A DNA stretch of 64,000 nucleotides from Streptomyces flaveus (GTDB taxonomy: Bacteria; Actinomycetota; Actinomycetes; Streptomycetales; Streptomycetaceae). A model generated the notes under the pieces. That model was not told the DNA's origin. It did no database searches and saw only the letters and a list, made by a program, of their open reading frames with translations. This document shows, piece after piece, positions 48,186-56,102 of the stretch; the first letter of the stretch is position 1; each line of letters opens with the position of its first letter. The stretch covers positions 21,176 through 85,175 of the forward strand of contig NZ_BMPQ01000037.1 in the NCBI RefSeq assembly GCF_014647675.1, read 5' to 3'. The translations under genes were made by a program, and so were the position numbers.

Positions 48186-49847
48186 GTGGTCGTTACGTCA
48201 CGCCGCCACACACTGGCCGGTGAGCTGCTGGTATTGCAGCTCGCCATCGTGGTGTTGGTGCTGGTCGCGGTCGCCGCGGTCTCCCTGGCGCAGTCGAAGG
48301 CGACGTTCGACCGGGTGGAGGGACGACGAGTGGCCCTCCTCGCCGAGGAGATGGCCGGAAACCCACTGCTGCGCACCCAGCTCGTCCGGCCCGCACCCGC
48401 CGAGACCCTCGCGCCGCTGCTGCAGACCAGGCTGACCCAGTCGAACGTCAGCTCCGTGACCGTCGCCGACGAACACGGTGAGATCGTCGCCGCCACCGAT
48501 CCCACCCTGGTGGGGACACTCCTGCCGGTCGACGGGACCAGCGTCTCCCAGGCGCGCGGCTGGTCGGGCGAGCTGTCGGTGGACGGGGTCCGCGAGCTGG
48601 TGGCCCAGGCTCCGGTGCTCAGTGTGGAGCCGAAGCACATCGGCGAGCATCTCGGCACGGTCATGATCGGACGGGTCTCACCGACGGCCTGGCAGCGACT
48701 GAACGGCGCCTCGTCGTATCTGCTCGCCTACCTCGGCATCGCGAGCGTGCTCGGGGTGGTCGGGTCCTGGCTGCTGGCCCGGCGGATCAAGCGCCAGACC
48801 TTCGGCCTTGAACCACGCGAGATCGCGGGCCTCGCCGAGCACCGCGAGGCCATGCTGTTCGGGATCGCCGAGGGCGTGATCGCGCTCGACCCGCAACTAC
48901 GGCTCACGCTGGTGAACGAAGTGGGCCGCAAACTGCTCCGTCTTCCCGAGGACTGCGTCGGGATGAGCCTGGCCGACCTGGGGATCGAGGGCAGGCTGTA
49001 CGACGTACTGGCCGGGACTGGTGGTAAGCACGACGCCGAGCGGCGCGACGAGGTGGTGGTACGCCGGGGTCTGGTGCTGGTGATGAACCGGATGGACGTC
49101 ATGAAGGACGGCCGTCGGCTGGGCTCGGTGACGACCCTGCGGGACCGTACCGAACTGGCCCAGCTCGAACGCGAACTGGGCTCGTTCCGCAGCAGCACCG
49201 AACTGCTTCGTGCGCAGGCCCACGAGTTCTCCAACCAGCTGCACACCATCTCCGGACTCATCCAGATCGGCGAGCACGACGAGGTCGTACGTTATGTCCG
49301 TGCCCTGCGGAAACACCGTGAGTCGCTCGATCTGACCCTCACCAGCCGGGTCCGCGACCGGGCCGTCGCCGCGCTGCTCATGGCCAAGTCCGCGCTCGCG
49401 GCGGAGCGCAAGGTCAGGCTGCGGATCTCGGAGCTCACGGGGCTGGAGAGGCTGGAGCCGATGGACGCCGCGGACGTGGCGACGGTGCTCGGCAATCTCG
49501 TCGACAACGCCCTCGACGCGGCTGCGGCCTGGGCATCGGCCTCCGAACACGAGGACGACGCCTGGGTGGAGGTCGAGCTGCGCCAGGACGCCTCGAGCGT
49601 GGAGATCGTGGTACGCGACTCGGGCCCCGGCGTGGCTCCCGAGCTCGCGCAGGAGGTGTTCTCCCACGGCTTCACCACGAAGGCCGCACAGGGCGGCGAC
49701 CGGGGTATCGGCCTGGCGCTCACCCGGCTGGTCTGCACGCGCAGAGGTGGCGAGGTGTCGGTGGCCAATACAAAGCAGGGCGCCATGTTCACGGCCCGGA
49801 TGTCCGTGGGGCAGTTGGCCGATCGCGAGACGGAGGAAGTCCGGTGA
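48186..49847 (+). CDS. CitA/DpiB-type sensor histidine kinase
   Basis: A 553-residue membrane kinase. TM1 is about 11-35 (GELLVLQLAIVVLVLVAVAAVSL), an extracytoplasmic PAS-like sensor domain spans about 40-170 (VTVADEHGEIVAATDPTLVGTLLP), TM2 is about 178-198, a cytoplasmic PAS domain follows (FGIAEGVIALDPQLRLTLVNEVGRKLL), then the phospho-acceptor H346 (RAQAHEFSNQLHTISGLIQ) of the SpoOB/CitA class and an ATPase domain (NLVDNALDAAAAW, GIGLALTRLVCTRRGGEV). It should sense citrate-like ligands and drive the adjacent response regulator. The GTG at 48186 is chosen; a TTG at 48168 is possible. No good ribosome site precedes either. Confidence 0.92.
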   Translation: MVVTSRRHTLAGELLVLQLAIVVLVLVAVAAVSLAQSKATFDRVEGRRVALLAEEMAGNPLLRTQLVRPAPAETLAPLLQTRLTQSNVSSVTVADEHGEIVAATDPTLVGTLLPVDGTSVSQARGWSGELSVDGVRELVAQAPVLSVEPKHIGEHLGTVMIGRVSPTAWQRLNGASSYLLAYLGIASVLGVVGSWLLARRIKRQTFGLEPREIAGLAEHREAMLFGIAEGVIALDPQLRLTLVNEVGRKLLRLPEDCVGMSLADLGIEGRLYDVLAGTGGKHDAERRDEVVVRRGLVLVMNRMDVMKDGRRLGSVTTLRDRTELAQLERELGSFRSSTELLRAQAHEFSNQLHTISGLIQIGEHDEVVRYVRALRKHRESLDLTLTSRVRDRAVAALLMAKSALAAERKVRLRISELTGLERLEPMDAADVATVLGNLVDNALDAAAAWASASEHEDDAWVEVELRQDASSVEIVVRDSGPGVAPELAQEVFSHGFTTKAAQGGDRGIGLALTRLVCTRRGGEVSVANTKQGAMFTARMSVGQLADRETEEVR

Positions 49848-50518
49848 TCGACGTACTGGTTGTCGAGGACGATTTCATGGTGGCGCGGATCCACCGCGGA
49901 TTCGTCGACGGTGTCGAGGGCTTCCGTGTGGTCGGAACGGTGAACTGCGGGGAGCAGGCGCTCGCCGCCGTCGCCGAGTTGCAGCCCGACCTGGTTCTGC
50001 TCGACCTCTATCTGCCCGACATGTTCGGTCTGGACGTCATTCCCCGGCTGCGGACGGCGGGCCATGACTGCGATGTGCTCGTGATCAGCGCCGCCCGCGA
50101 GGCAGAGGCCGTCAGGGGCGCCGTCCGCCAAGGCGTGGTCGACTACCTGCTGAAACCGTTCGACGCCGACGACCTCAAGGAGCGACTGGAGCGCTACAGC
50201 GCCCGGCGCGGCAATCTGCACGCCGCCGTGGTCACCGGGCAGGCCGACGTGGACCGGGCACTGGGCCGGGTGACGGCGCCGGCCCGGACACCCACGCTGC
50301 CGAAGGGGATGAGTGTGGAGACCGCGGAACTGGTCGAACGCGCACTGCGCACAGCCGACGGAACCTTGTCCGCGGCCGAGTGCGCGACCCGGGTCGGCAT
50401 CTCCCGTGTCAGCGCGCGCCGCTACCTCGAGCACCTCGCCGTCACGGACCGGGCCGAGGTGTCGCTGCGCTACGGGCACGCGGGCCGGCCCGAGCGCCGC
50501 TACCAGTGGCAGGCCTAG
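49844..50518 (+). CDS. CitB/DcuR-type response regulator
   Basis: A 224-residue regulator. The receiver domain has the acidic pair ED (VLVVEDDFMVARIHRGF), phospho-acceptor D54 (LVLLDLYLPDMFGLDVI) and K in YLLKPFDADDL. The C-terminal helix-turn-helix (LSAAECATRVGISRVSARRYLEHLAVTDRAEVSLRYGHAGRPERRYQW) is typical of CitB-type regulators. It overlaps the kinase gene (GTGA). It likely activates tctCBA in response to extracellular tricarboxylate. It converges with the lipase gene, overlapping its end by four bases. Confidence 0.94.
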   Translation: MIDVLVVEDDFMVARIHRGFVDGVEGFRVVGTVNCGEQALAAVAELQPDLVLLDLYLPDMFGLDVIPRLRTAGHDCDVLVISAAREAEAVRGAVRQGVVDYLLKPFDADDLKERLERYSARRGNLHAAVVTGQADVDRALGRVTAPARTPTLPKGMSVETAELVERALRTADGTLSAAECATRVGISRVSARRYLEHLAVTDRAEVSLRYGHAGRPERRYQWQA

Positions 50519-51375
50519 CCCGAGACAGAAGCGCAAGTGGTCGGTTTGGCGTGTGCCGGATCGAGGGCGTTGGCCACCTCGTGGTGGGCGATGCGGTCGA
50601 AGAGGCCGAGCGCCACATGCTCGGAGAGGTTGGTCGCACACAGGTCCTGGAGCAGGACATTGCGCACGTTCGGGCCGTCGAGGAACTGCGAACGGTACGG
50701 CGTGACCACCTCGTCGTACTTGGTGGCGATGACCGTGTAGTCGACACCCGGCACCGTGTCGCCGCCCGCGTTGAGCTTGGCCAGGAAGGCGGAGCCGACC
50801 GTCTGCTCGGCGAGGGACGGCGTGGCCTTGGACAGCAGGTCGCCCACGCCGGGGAAGTACGGCAGCAGGTTGGTGAGACCGTTCAGGGTGGTGCCGTGGT
50901 TGCTGGGCCCGAGGCCGACGAGGGCGTTCACCTTGGCGGCTCCGCCCAGGAACTTCAGGTAGTAACGGGGCATCAGGCCGCCCTGCGAGTGGCCCACGAG
51001 GTCGGTCTCGGCGGCGCCGGTCGCGGCGAGCACCTTGTCGACGAAGGCCCGGAGTTGCTCTGCCGACTTGTCGATCGGGCCGAGGCCGTGAAAGAGCGGG
51101 ACGCCGGGCAGTTGGCCGTAGTCGAGCGAGAAGACGCAGTAGCCGCGCTTCTTCAGATACGGCGCGAGGGCCGGCCAGTTGTCGACGGAGTTCCCGAAGG
51201 TGCCGTGGACGAGGACGACGGGGCGGGGGTGGGCGGCGGAGGGCTTGCAGGAGTAGTTGTTCCAGCCCGAGCTGGGGGCGGCCTTTGCCTGTGCGGTGGC
51301 GGCGGGGGTGACGAGGACGGCGGCGGTCAGCAGCAGCGCGGCCAGGGATCTGGCCACTCGCTTCCAGGGCAGCAT
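50515..51375 (-). CDS. Secreted alpha/beta-hydrolase lipase
   Basis: A 286-residue exported lipase. The signal peptide is about residues 1-30 (SLAALLLTAAVLVTPAATAQA). The fold is seen in HPRPVVLVHGTFGNSVDNWPALAPYLKKRGYCVFSLDYG (oxyanion strand), the nucleophile elbow DLVGHSQGG, an acidic residue region YDEVVTPY and a catalytic His in LSEHVALG. Cysteines fit disulfides at C43 and the C-terminus. It belongs to the lipase class 2 / EstA family and would hydrolyse extracellular esters. The stop overlaps the convergent response-regulator gene. Confidence 0.92.
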   Translation of the reverse strand: MLPWKRVARSLAALLLTAAVLVTPAATAQAKAAPSSGWNNYSCKPSAAHPRPVVLVHGTFGNSVDNWPALAPYLKKRGYCVFSLDYGQLPGVPLFHGLGPIDKSAEQLRAFVDKVLAATGAAETDLVGHSQGGLMPRYYLKFLGGAAKVNALVGLGPSNHGTTLNGLTNLLPYFPGVGDLLSKATPSLAEQTVGSAFLAKLNAGGDTVPGVDYTVIATKYDEVVTPYRSQFLDGPNVRNVLLQDLCATNLSEHVALGLFDRIAHHEVANALDPAHAKPTTCASVSG

Positions 51376-51548
51376 CGAGTGATCTCCTTGCGGCTCAAGG
51401 GAGTTGCGACGACGTACGCCCTGTGATCCGGATCACGAGGATGCTGTTCACTTGTCAAGTTACGATCGAGTAGTGCAACTGTGAAGTACGCGTCAGCAAA
51501 AACTTCCAGTGATAGCCAACGACGACATCGAGGCGTAGTGACGAATCG

Positions 51549-51995
51549 TCACCAGACGGGCTTGATGGGCCCGTAGGGCGCGATGCGCACCAACCGCTCC
51601 CACAGCGCCCGGACTTCACCCTCCCCGAGCAGCTCGACCCACGGCCGCACGGCCTCCGCCGCCGCTTCCTCCGCGGCCCGCGTACAGGCCCACCCCTGCT
51701 CGGTCAGCACAACCAGCCGGGCGCGCGCGTCACCGGGATGGGGCCGCCGCTCGGCGTATCCCTTGCGCACGATCTCGTCGACGAGCTGACTCGCGGCCTG
51801 TTTGGTCACGCCCAGATGGGCGGCGAGCTCGGTGACCGTCGCGCCGTCCGGGGCGAGCCGGGCGAAGGCGAACCCGTGCGCGGGCCGCAGCCCTTCGAAG
51901 CCGCGGGCCTCCACCCCGTCATGGATGCGCTGCGTGAGCTCGCCCGCGACGGCGAGCAGGGCGGCGGACAGGGCCATGGCCTCGGAGTTCTGCAC
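51549..51995 (-). CDS. MarR-family transcriptional regulator
   Basis: A 148-residue winged helix regulator: FAFARLAPDGATVTELAAHLGVTKQAASQLVDEIVRKGYAERRPHPGDARARLVVLTEQGW is the MarR DNA-binding core. It diverges from the cupin gene at 52091. The short gap carries two perfect 17-bp palindromes plus a half-related one (52013-52069), which are very probably its operators, so it would repress both genes. The inducer is unknown. Confidence 0.92.
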   Translation of the reverse strand: MQNSEAMALSAALLAVAGELTQRIHDGVEARGFEGLRPAHGFAFARLAPDGATVTELAAHLGVTKQAASQLVDEIVRKGYAERRPHPGDARARLVVLTEQGWACTRAAEEAAAEAVRPWVELLGEGEVRALWERLVRIAPYGPIKPVW

Positions 51996-52012
51996 GCCTG
52001 CATTGAAACACC

Positions 52013-52069
52013 CTTGACGGACTGGTCAAGCTGCTTGACCATGAAGCCATATGGTCAAGCAGCTTGACC
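52013..52069. promoter_or_regulatory. MarR operators: GGTCAAG-N3-CTTGACC twice
   Basis: GGTCAAG-ctg-CTTGACC at 52024-52040 and GGTCAAG-cag-CTTGACC at 52053-52069 are perfect palindromes 29 bases apart. A partner half CTTGAC at 52013 pairs with GTCAAG at 52025-52030. The two palindromes are mirror images of each other, so the whole segment is a larger inverted repeat. TTGAC elements could double as -35 boxes in both directions. Confidence 0.8.
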
Positions 52070-52090
52070 ATCTGTCGACCGGAGGCCGCC

Positions 52091-52465
52091 ATGCCCGTAG
52101 TCCGCTCGTCCGAAGCCGTGACCCACGAGATCCACGGCGCCCGATTCGTCTCGTACGCCACTCCTCGCACCGGAAGCAAAGAACTCTGCGCCTGGCGAGG
52201 CGAGATCCCCGCCGGGACCAAGGCCCCCGCACACACCGTCAACCGCGAGGAGATCTTCCACCTGCTCGAAGGCGAACTCCTCATCACCCTCGACGGCCAC
52301 ACCGAACGCGTCACCGCCGGCGACACCGTGATCATCAACCCGGGCGCCACCCTCCGCGTCGAGAACCCCACCGACCGGACCGCGACCTCCTGGGTCACCA
52401 CCTCCATCGGCCTGGAGGCGAAACTGACCGACGGCAGTCGGATCACCCCGCCCTGGGCCAACTGA
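52091..52465 (+). CDS. Cupin-domain protein
   Basis: A 124-residue single cupin: TKAPAHTVNREEIFHLLEGELLITLDGHTERVTAGDTVIINPGATLRVENPTD. The first cupin motif has H and E ligands (HTVNREEIFHLLEG) and the second is partly degenerate. It may bind a metal and bind or modify a small molecule. The start has GGAGG five bases ahead. It is controlled from the palindrome array shared with the divergent MarR gene. A terminator hairpin follows at 52534-52580. Confidence 0.88.
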   Translation: MPVVRSSEAVTHEIHGARFVSYATPRTGSKELCAWRGEIPAGTKAPAHTVNREEIFHLLEGELLITLDGHTERVTAGDTVIINPGATLRVENPTDRTATSWVTTSIGLEAKLTDGSRITPPWAN

Positions 52466-52533
52466 CCGCCCCGCAAAGCGACTTACGCCAAGGCCGGCGC
52501 CCCCGGCCCCACCTGCGCAAAAGCCGGAAAACG

Positions 52534-52580
52534 CGAAGGGTCCCGCCCCCGCAGAAGCTGCGCGGGGACGGGACCCTTCG
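52534..52580. terminator. Bidirectional hairpin between cupin and S1 protease genes
   Basis: CGAAGGGTCCCG pairs with CGGGACCCTTCG, continued by CCCCGC with GCGGGG, around a short loop. It lies between the convergent cupin (end 52465) and protease (end 52618) genes. Confidence 0.8.
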
Positions 52581-52617
52581 ATGCGATGGAGCGAGTTGGT
52601 GGAGCTGTGTGGAGCTG

Positions 52618-53700
52618 TCAGCCGATCTCGGTGCCGGTGGCCTCGAGGGCCTCCGTGACCGGCTGGAAGAAGGTCTCGCCGCCGGAGGTGCAGTCGCCGC
52701 TGCCGCCGGAGGTGAGGCCGATCGCGTTGGTACCCGAGAAGAGCGAGCCGCCGCTGTCGCCGGGCTCGGCGCAGACGTCGGTCTGGATGAGCCCCTCGAC
52801 GACGTCGCCGCCGCCGTAGTTCACGGTGGCGTCCAGGCCGGTGACCGTGCCGTCGGACACCTGGGTCGTGGAACCGCTGCGGATGACCTCCATGCCGACG
52901 GTGGCCTCGGCCGCGCCCGTGATCTCCTGGGCGGTGCCGTCGTAGAGGTTCACCTCGCTCGGGTGCTCCACGTCCGCGGTGTACTTGACCAGGCCGTAGT
53001 CGTCGCCCGGGAAGCTGGAGTCGGCGTTCTCGCCGATCACGTTGCCGTCCGCGTCCGACCAGCTGGTGATCGCCTCGGTGCAGTGACCGGCGGTCAGGAA
53101 GGCCGGCTCGCCGCCCTGGAGCACGTTGAAGCCGAGCGAGCAGCGGCTGCCGCCACCGGTGATGGCGTCACCGCCGGCGATGAAGGGCTTGAACTCGCCC
53201 TTGGTGGTCTTGAGTTCGGCCTTGGCGCCGAGCTTGTCGACGACCTTGGTCAGCTGGGCCATCTTCGCGCCCTTGACCGTGCGGTCCGCGGTGACGACGA
53301 TCTTGTTGGTGGTCGGGTCGGTCGCCCACGAGGTGCCGGCGATCGTCGCGTCCTGCTTCAGCGTCGTACGGGCGCTCTTCAGTTCGGCGAGGGAGTTCTC
53401 GACGATTCTGGCCTTGCCTCCCGCCGACTCGACGGCTTCGGCCGCGGCCTTGTCGAGCACGTTCACGACGAGGTTCTTGGCCTTCGCGTCGTAGTACGTT
53501 CCCGCCGCGTCGGCACCGAGGTCCTTGCCGAGCGTCGAGGCGAGCTTTCCGGCCGCGGTGACCGAGAGGGTCTCGGGCTTGGGTGCGACCGTGGTCTCAC
53601 TCGCGTTCGCGGACTGGAAGGTGACTCCCGCGGCCACGAGTGCGGCGATGCCCGCACCTGCCACGGCGGCACGCCGCTTGGGTATGCGTCGGTGCTTCAA
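52618..53700 (-). CDS. Secreted S1 serine protease, streptogrisin / alpha-lytic type, with propeptide
   Basis: A 360-residue preproprotease. The signal is about residues 1-33; a propeptide of about 140 residues (ASTLGKDLGADAAGTYYDAKAKNLVVNVLDKAAAEAVESAGGKARIVENSL) acts as folding chaperone. The mature chymotrypsin-fold domain begins near IAGGDAITGGGSRCSLGFNV. The triad is H206 (LTAGHC), D234 (PGDDYGLV) and S316 (EPGDSGGS). The start is a TTG at 53700 with GGAGG seven bases ahead. It is paralogous to the protease at 56103. Confidence 0.93.
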   Translation of the reverse strand: MKHRRIPKRRAAVAGAGIAALVAAGVTFQSANASETTVAPKPETLSVTAAGKLASTLGKDLGADAAGTYYDAKAKNLVVNVLDKAAAEAVESAGGKARIVENSLAELKSARTTLKQDATIAGTSWATDPTTNKIVVTADRTVKGAKMAQLTKVVDKLGAKAELKTTKGEFKPFIAGGDAITGGGSRCSLGFNVLQGGEPAFLTAGHCTEAITSWSDADGNVIGENADSSFPGDDYGLVKYTADVEHPSEVNLYDGTAQEITGAAEATVGMEVIRSGSTTQVSDGTVTGLDATVNYGGGDVVEGLIQTDVCAEPGDSGGSLFSGTNAIGLTSGGSGDCTSGGETFFQPVTEALEATGTEIG

Positions 53701-53923
53701 CTTACGTCCTCCTGTGGGGGGTCGACCGCGGCGGCTATGGGGGCCGCCGCGACCGGAAGGCGTACGGGCATGGACACGACAAACAGCAAAAGCCACGTCC
53801 ACGCCAACGGACGCCGCCCACTATTCCGATCCTTACGGGGAGCACACAAGGCCTACTTCAGGACGCGCACTCGGCAACAAGCGTGCGCCCCCCGCAGGTT
53901 GACGCGCGTTGACCGGCCGGAAT

Positions 53924-53958
53924 AAACACCACGTCAATTCCCGTAGCAAACACTACGT
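53924..53958. promoter_or_regulatory. Direct repeats upstream of the S1 protease
   Basis: AAACACCACGT (53924-53934) and AAACACTACGT (53948-53958) differ at one base and stand 24 bases apart in the 286-base region between the protease start (53700) and the slipin gene end (53987). They may be regulator sites of the protease gene but lie about 220 bases upstream. Confidence 0.3.
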
Positions 53959-53986
53959 GCGAGTAACTATCGGCGCTCTGTGAGGT

Positions 53987-55036
53987 CTACACCTGTCCGG
54001 ATTTCGACCCTCCGGAGTCCGGATCGAACGGCTCGGGAACCGGCGGGAGTTGCTCCCGCAGCGATTGCTCCGCCATCGATGGCGCCGACTGCACCGACCG
54101 CTTCGGCTCGGACGCCGACTCGTACGAAGGCGCAGGCGATGACTCGGCCGCCGACTCGGCCGACGGCTCCTCCGCCCGGGCCAACTGCTGCTGGGGCTGC
54201 GACAACAGCTTCTGAAGCTGGGCGAACAGCTCCGGGGAGGGCAGCGAAGGCTGCTGCTCCTGGGAGGGCGGCGCCGGCTGCTGCGCACGCTCCAGGAAGC
54301 GCAGCAGCTCCACCGGGAAGGGCAGCACGAGCGTGGAGTTCTTCTCGGCCGCGACTGCCACCACGGTCTGCAGCAGCCGCAGCTGGAGGGCGGAGGGGGT
54401 ATCGGCCATCTCCTTGGCCGCCTCGGCCAGCTTCTTGGAGGCCTGCAACTCGGCGTCGGCGTTGATGATCCGGGCCCGCCGCTCGCGGTCGGCCTCCGCC
54501 TGCCGCGCCATGGACCGCTTCATCGTCTCCGGCAGCGACACGTCCTTGATCTCGACCCGGTCGATGGTGACGCCCCACTCCACGGCCGGGCTGTCGATCA
54601 TCAACTCCAGGCCCTGGTTGAGCTTCTCGCGGTTGGAGAGCAGATCGTCCAGATCGCTCTTGCCGATGATCGAGCGCAGCGACGTCTGCGCCATCTGCGC
54701 GACCGCGAACCGGTAGTCCTCGACCCGGATGACCGCGTCGGCGGCGGACACCACCTTGAAGTAGACGACGGCGTCCACGCGCACCGTGACGTTGTCCCGG
54801 GTGATCCCCTCCTGCCCGGGCACCGGCATCGTCACGATCTGCATGTTGACCTTCTGGAGCCGGTCCACGAAGGGCACGATCATGGTGAATCCGGGCCCGC
54901 GTACTTCGGATCGCAGCTTGCCGAGCCGGAGGACCACACCCCGCTCGTACTGTTTGACGACCCGCGCCGCCGCCGCCACGTACACCGCTCCGACGGATCC
55001 GAGAGTCAGCCCGGCCGTCACCAGCTCCTCGATCAT
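53987..55036 (-). CDS. Slipin / SPFH (band 7) membrane protein with long Q/P/S-rich tail
   Basis: A 349-residue protein. A membrane hairpin lies at about 5-22 (VTAGLTLGSVGAVYVAAAA), followed by the band 7 domain VVKQYERGVVLRLGKLRSEVRGPGFTMIVPFVDRLQKVNMQIVTMPVPGQEGITRDNVTVRVDAVVYFKV and the coiled-coil region VEIKDVSLPETMKRSMARQAEADRERRARIINADAELQASKKLAEAAKEMA. It is close to stomatin/slipin 2. The last 100 residues are Gln/Pro/Ser/Glu-rich and disordered. Slipins form oligomers organising membrane microdomains. No NfeD protease gene is adjacent. The ATG at 55036 is chosen; it is divergent from the hydrolase at 55135. Confidence 0.92.
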   Translation of the reverse strand: MIEELVTAGLTLGSVGAVYVAAAARVVKQYERGVVLRLGKLRSEVRGPGFTMIVPFVDRLQKVNMQIVTMPVPGQEGITRDNVTVRVDAVVYFKVVSAADAVIRVEDYRFAVAQMAQTSLRSIIGKSDLDDLLSNREKLNQGLELMIDSPAVEWGVTIDRVEIKDVSLPETMKRSMARQAEADRERRARIINADAELQASKKLAEAAKEMADTPSALQLRLLQTVVAVAAEKNSTLVLPFPVELLRFLERAQQPAPPSQEQQPSLPSPELFAQLQKLLSQPQQQLARAEEPSAESAAESSPAPSYESASEPKRSVQSAPSMAEQSLREQLPPVPEPFDPDSGGSKSGQV

Positions 55037-55134
55037 TGCGACCCCCAGGGTCCGTGTCGGGCGCATCAGGTGTGTACTTCAGGTACTTCGACGGTAACTC
55101 CGGCGCGGACGCGAAGGGGAGATGGAGGACGCAG

Positions 55135-56010
55135 GTGCCCAGCGGCATTCGGATGCGGGACGGACGGTGGCTGGCGATCGAGGAGTGGGGTGATCCGGGC
55201 GGTACGCCGGTGGTGCTGCTGCACGGCACACCGGGCTGCCGCTCCGGGACGGTGCCGCAGGATCTGGTGGACGCGCGCCCCGGGGTGCGGTTCATCGCGT
55301 ACGACCGCCCGGGGTACGGGGATTCGGACCGTGGCCCGGGCCGCCGGGTGGCGCACGCGGCGCGGGACGTGGCCGCGGTGGCCGACACCCTGAAGCTCGA
55401 CCGGTTCGCGGTGCTCGGCCGCTCGGGCGGTGCCCCGCACGCACTGGCCTGCGCGGCCCTGCTGCCGAACCGGGTGCGGCGCGCGGCGGCGATGATGAGT
55501 CTCGCCCCGCCGGACGCCGAAGGGCTGCGCTGGTTCGACGGGATGGCCGAGTCCAACGTCGAGGAGTTCGCCCAGGCGCTGACCGACCCGCTGGACTTCG
55601 CCGAGCGCATCTCCGCGCGGGCTGCCGCGATCCGCAAGGACCCGGCCCAGCTCCTCGTGTCGATCCGCGACGGCCTCACCGACTCGGACCGGCGGATCAT
55701 CGCCGAACCGGCCATCAGCGAGATGCTGCTGCGCACCTTCCGCGAGGCGCTGCGCAGTTCGGCGTACGGCTGGATCGACGACGATCTCGCCCTGCTGAGC
55801 AACTGGGGCTTCGACCCGGCGGCGATCATCCGGCCCGTACTGCTGTGGCACGGCGCCCAGGACACCCTCTCCCCGGTGAGCCACTTCGAGTGGCTGGCCG
55901 AGCGCATCCCGCGCGCCCGGCCCGTACTGGACCCGGAGGCCGGTCACTTCGGGGCCCTGGAGGCCCTTCCGGACGTACTCGACTGGCTGGTTCCACGAGC
56001 GTCAGCCTGA
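55135..56010 (+). CDS. Alpha/beta-fold hydrolase
   Basis: A 291-residue cytoplasmic hydrolase: WGDPGGTPVVLLHGTPGCRSGT (oxyanion HGTPG), RFIAYDRPGYGDSDRG, nucleophile elbow VLGRSGGAPHALA (S in GRSGG), and C-terminal acid and histidine in LWHGAQDTLSPVSHFEWLAERIPRAR and DPEAGHFGALEALPDVLDWL. Related to haloalkane dehalogenase, esterase or proline iminopeptidase-like enzymes; substrate unknown. The start is a GTG with GGAGG six bases ahead. Confidence 0.9.
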   Translation: MPSGIRMRDGRWLAIEEWGDPGGTPVVLLHGTPGCRSGTVPQDLVDARPGVRFIAYDRPGYGDSDRGPGRRVAHAARDVAAVADTLKLDRFAVLGRSGGAPHALACAALLPNRVRRAAAMMSLAPPDAEGLRWFDGMAESNVEEFAQALTDPLDFAERISARAAAIRKDPAQLLVSIRDGLTDSDRRIIAEPAISEMLLRTFREALRSSAYGWIDDDLALLSNWGFDPAAIIRPVLLWHGAQDTLSPVSHFEWLAERIPRARPVLDPEAGHFGALEALPDVLDWLVPRASA

Positions 56011-56102
56011 ACGAGGAGGACGGGCCCCCGCACCACACGTACATGCGGAGGCCCGTCCACTGCTGGCTGCGTGCCTGTGTTCCTTCGTGCCGTGCGCGCC
56101 GA

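Noticed and set aside
52051..53925. 624-codon plus-strand frame over cupin and S1 protease
   Set aside because: Out of frame with the cupin and antisense to the protease; no domain.
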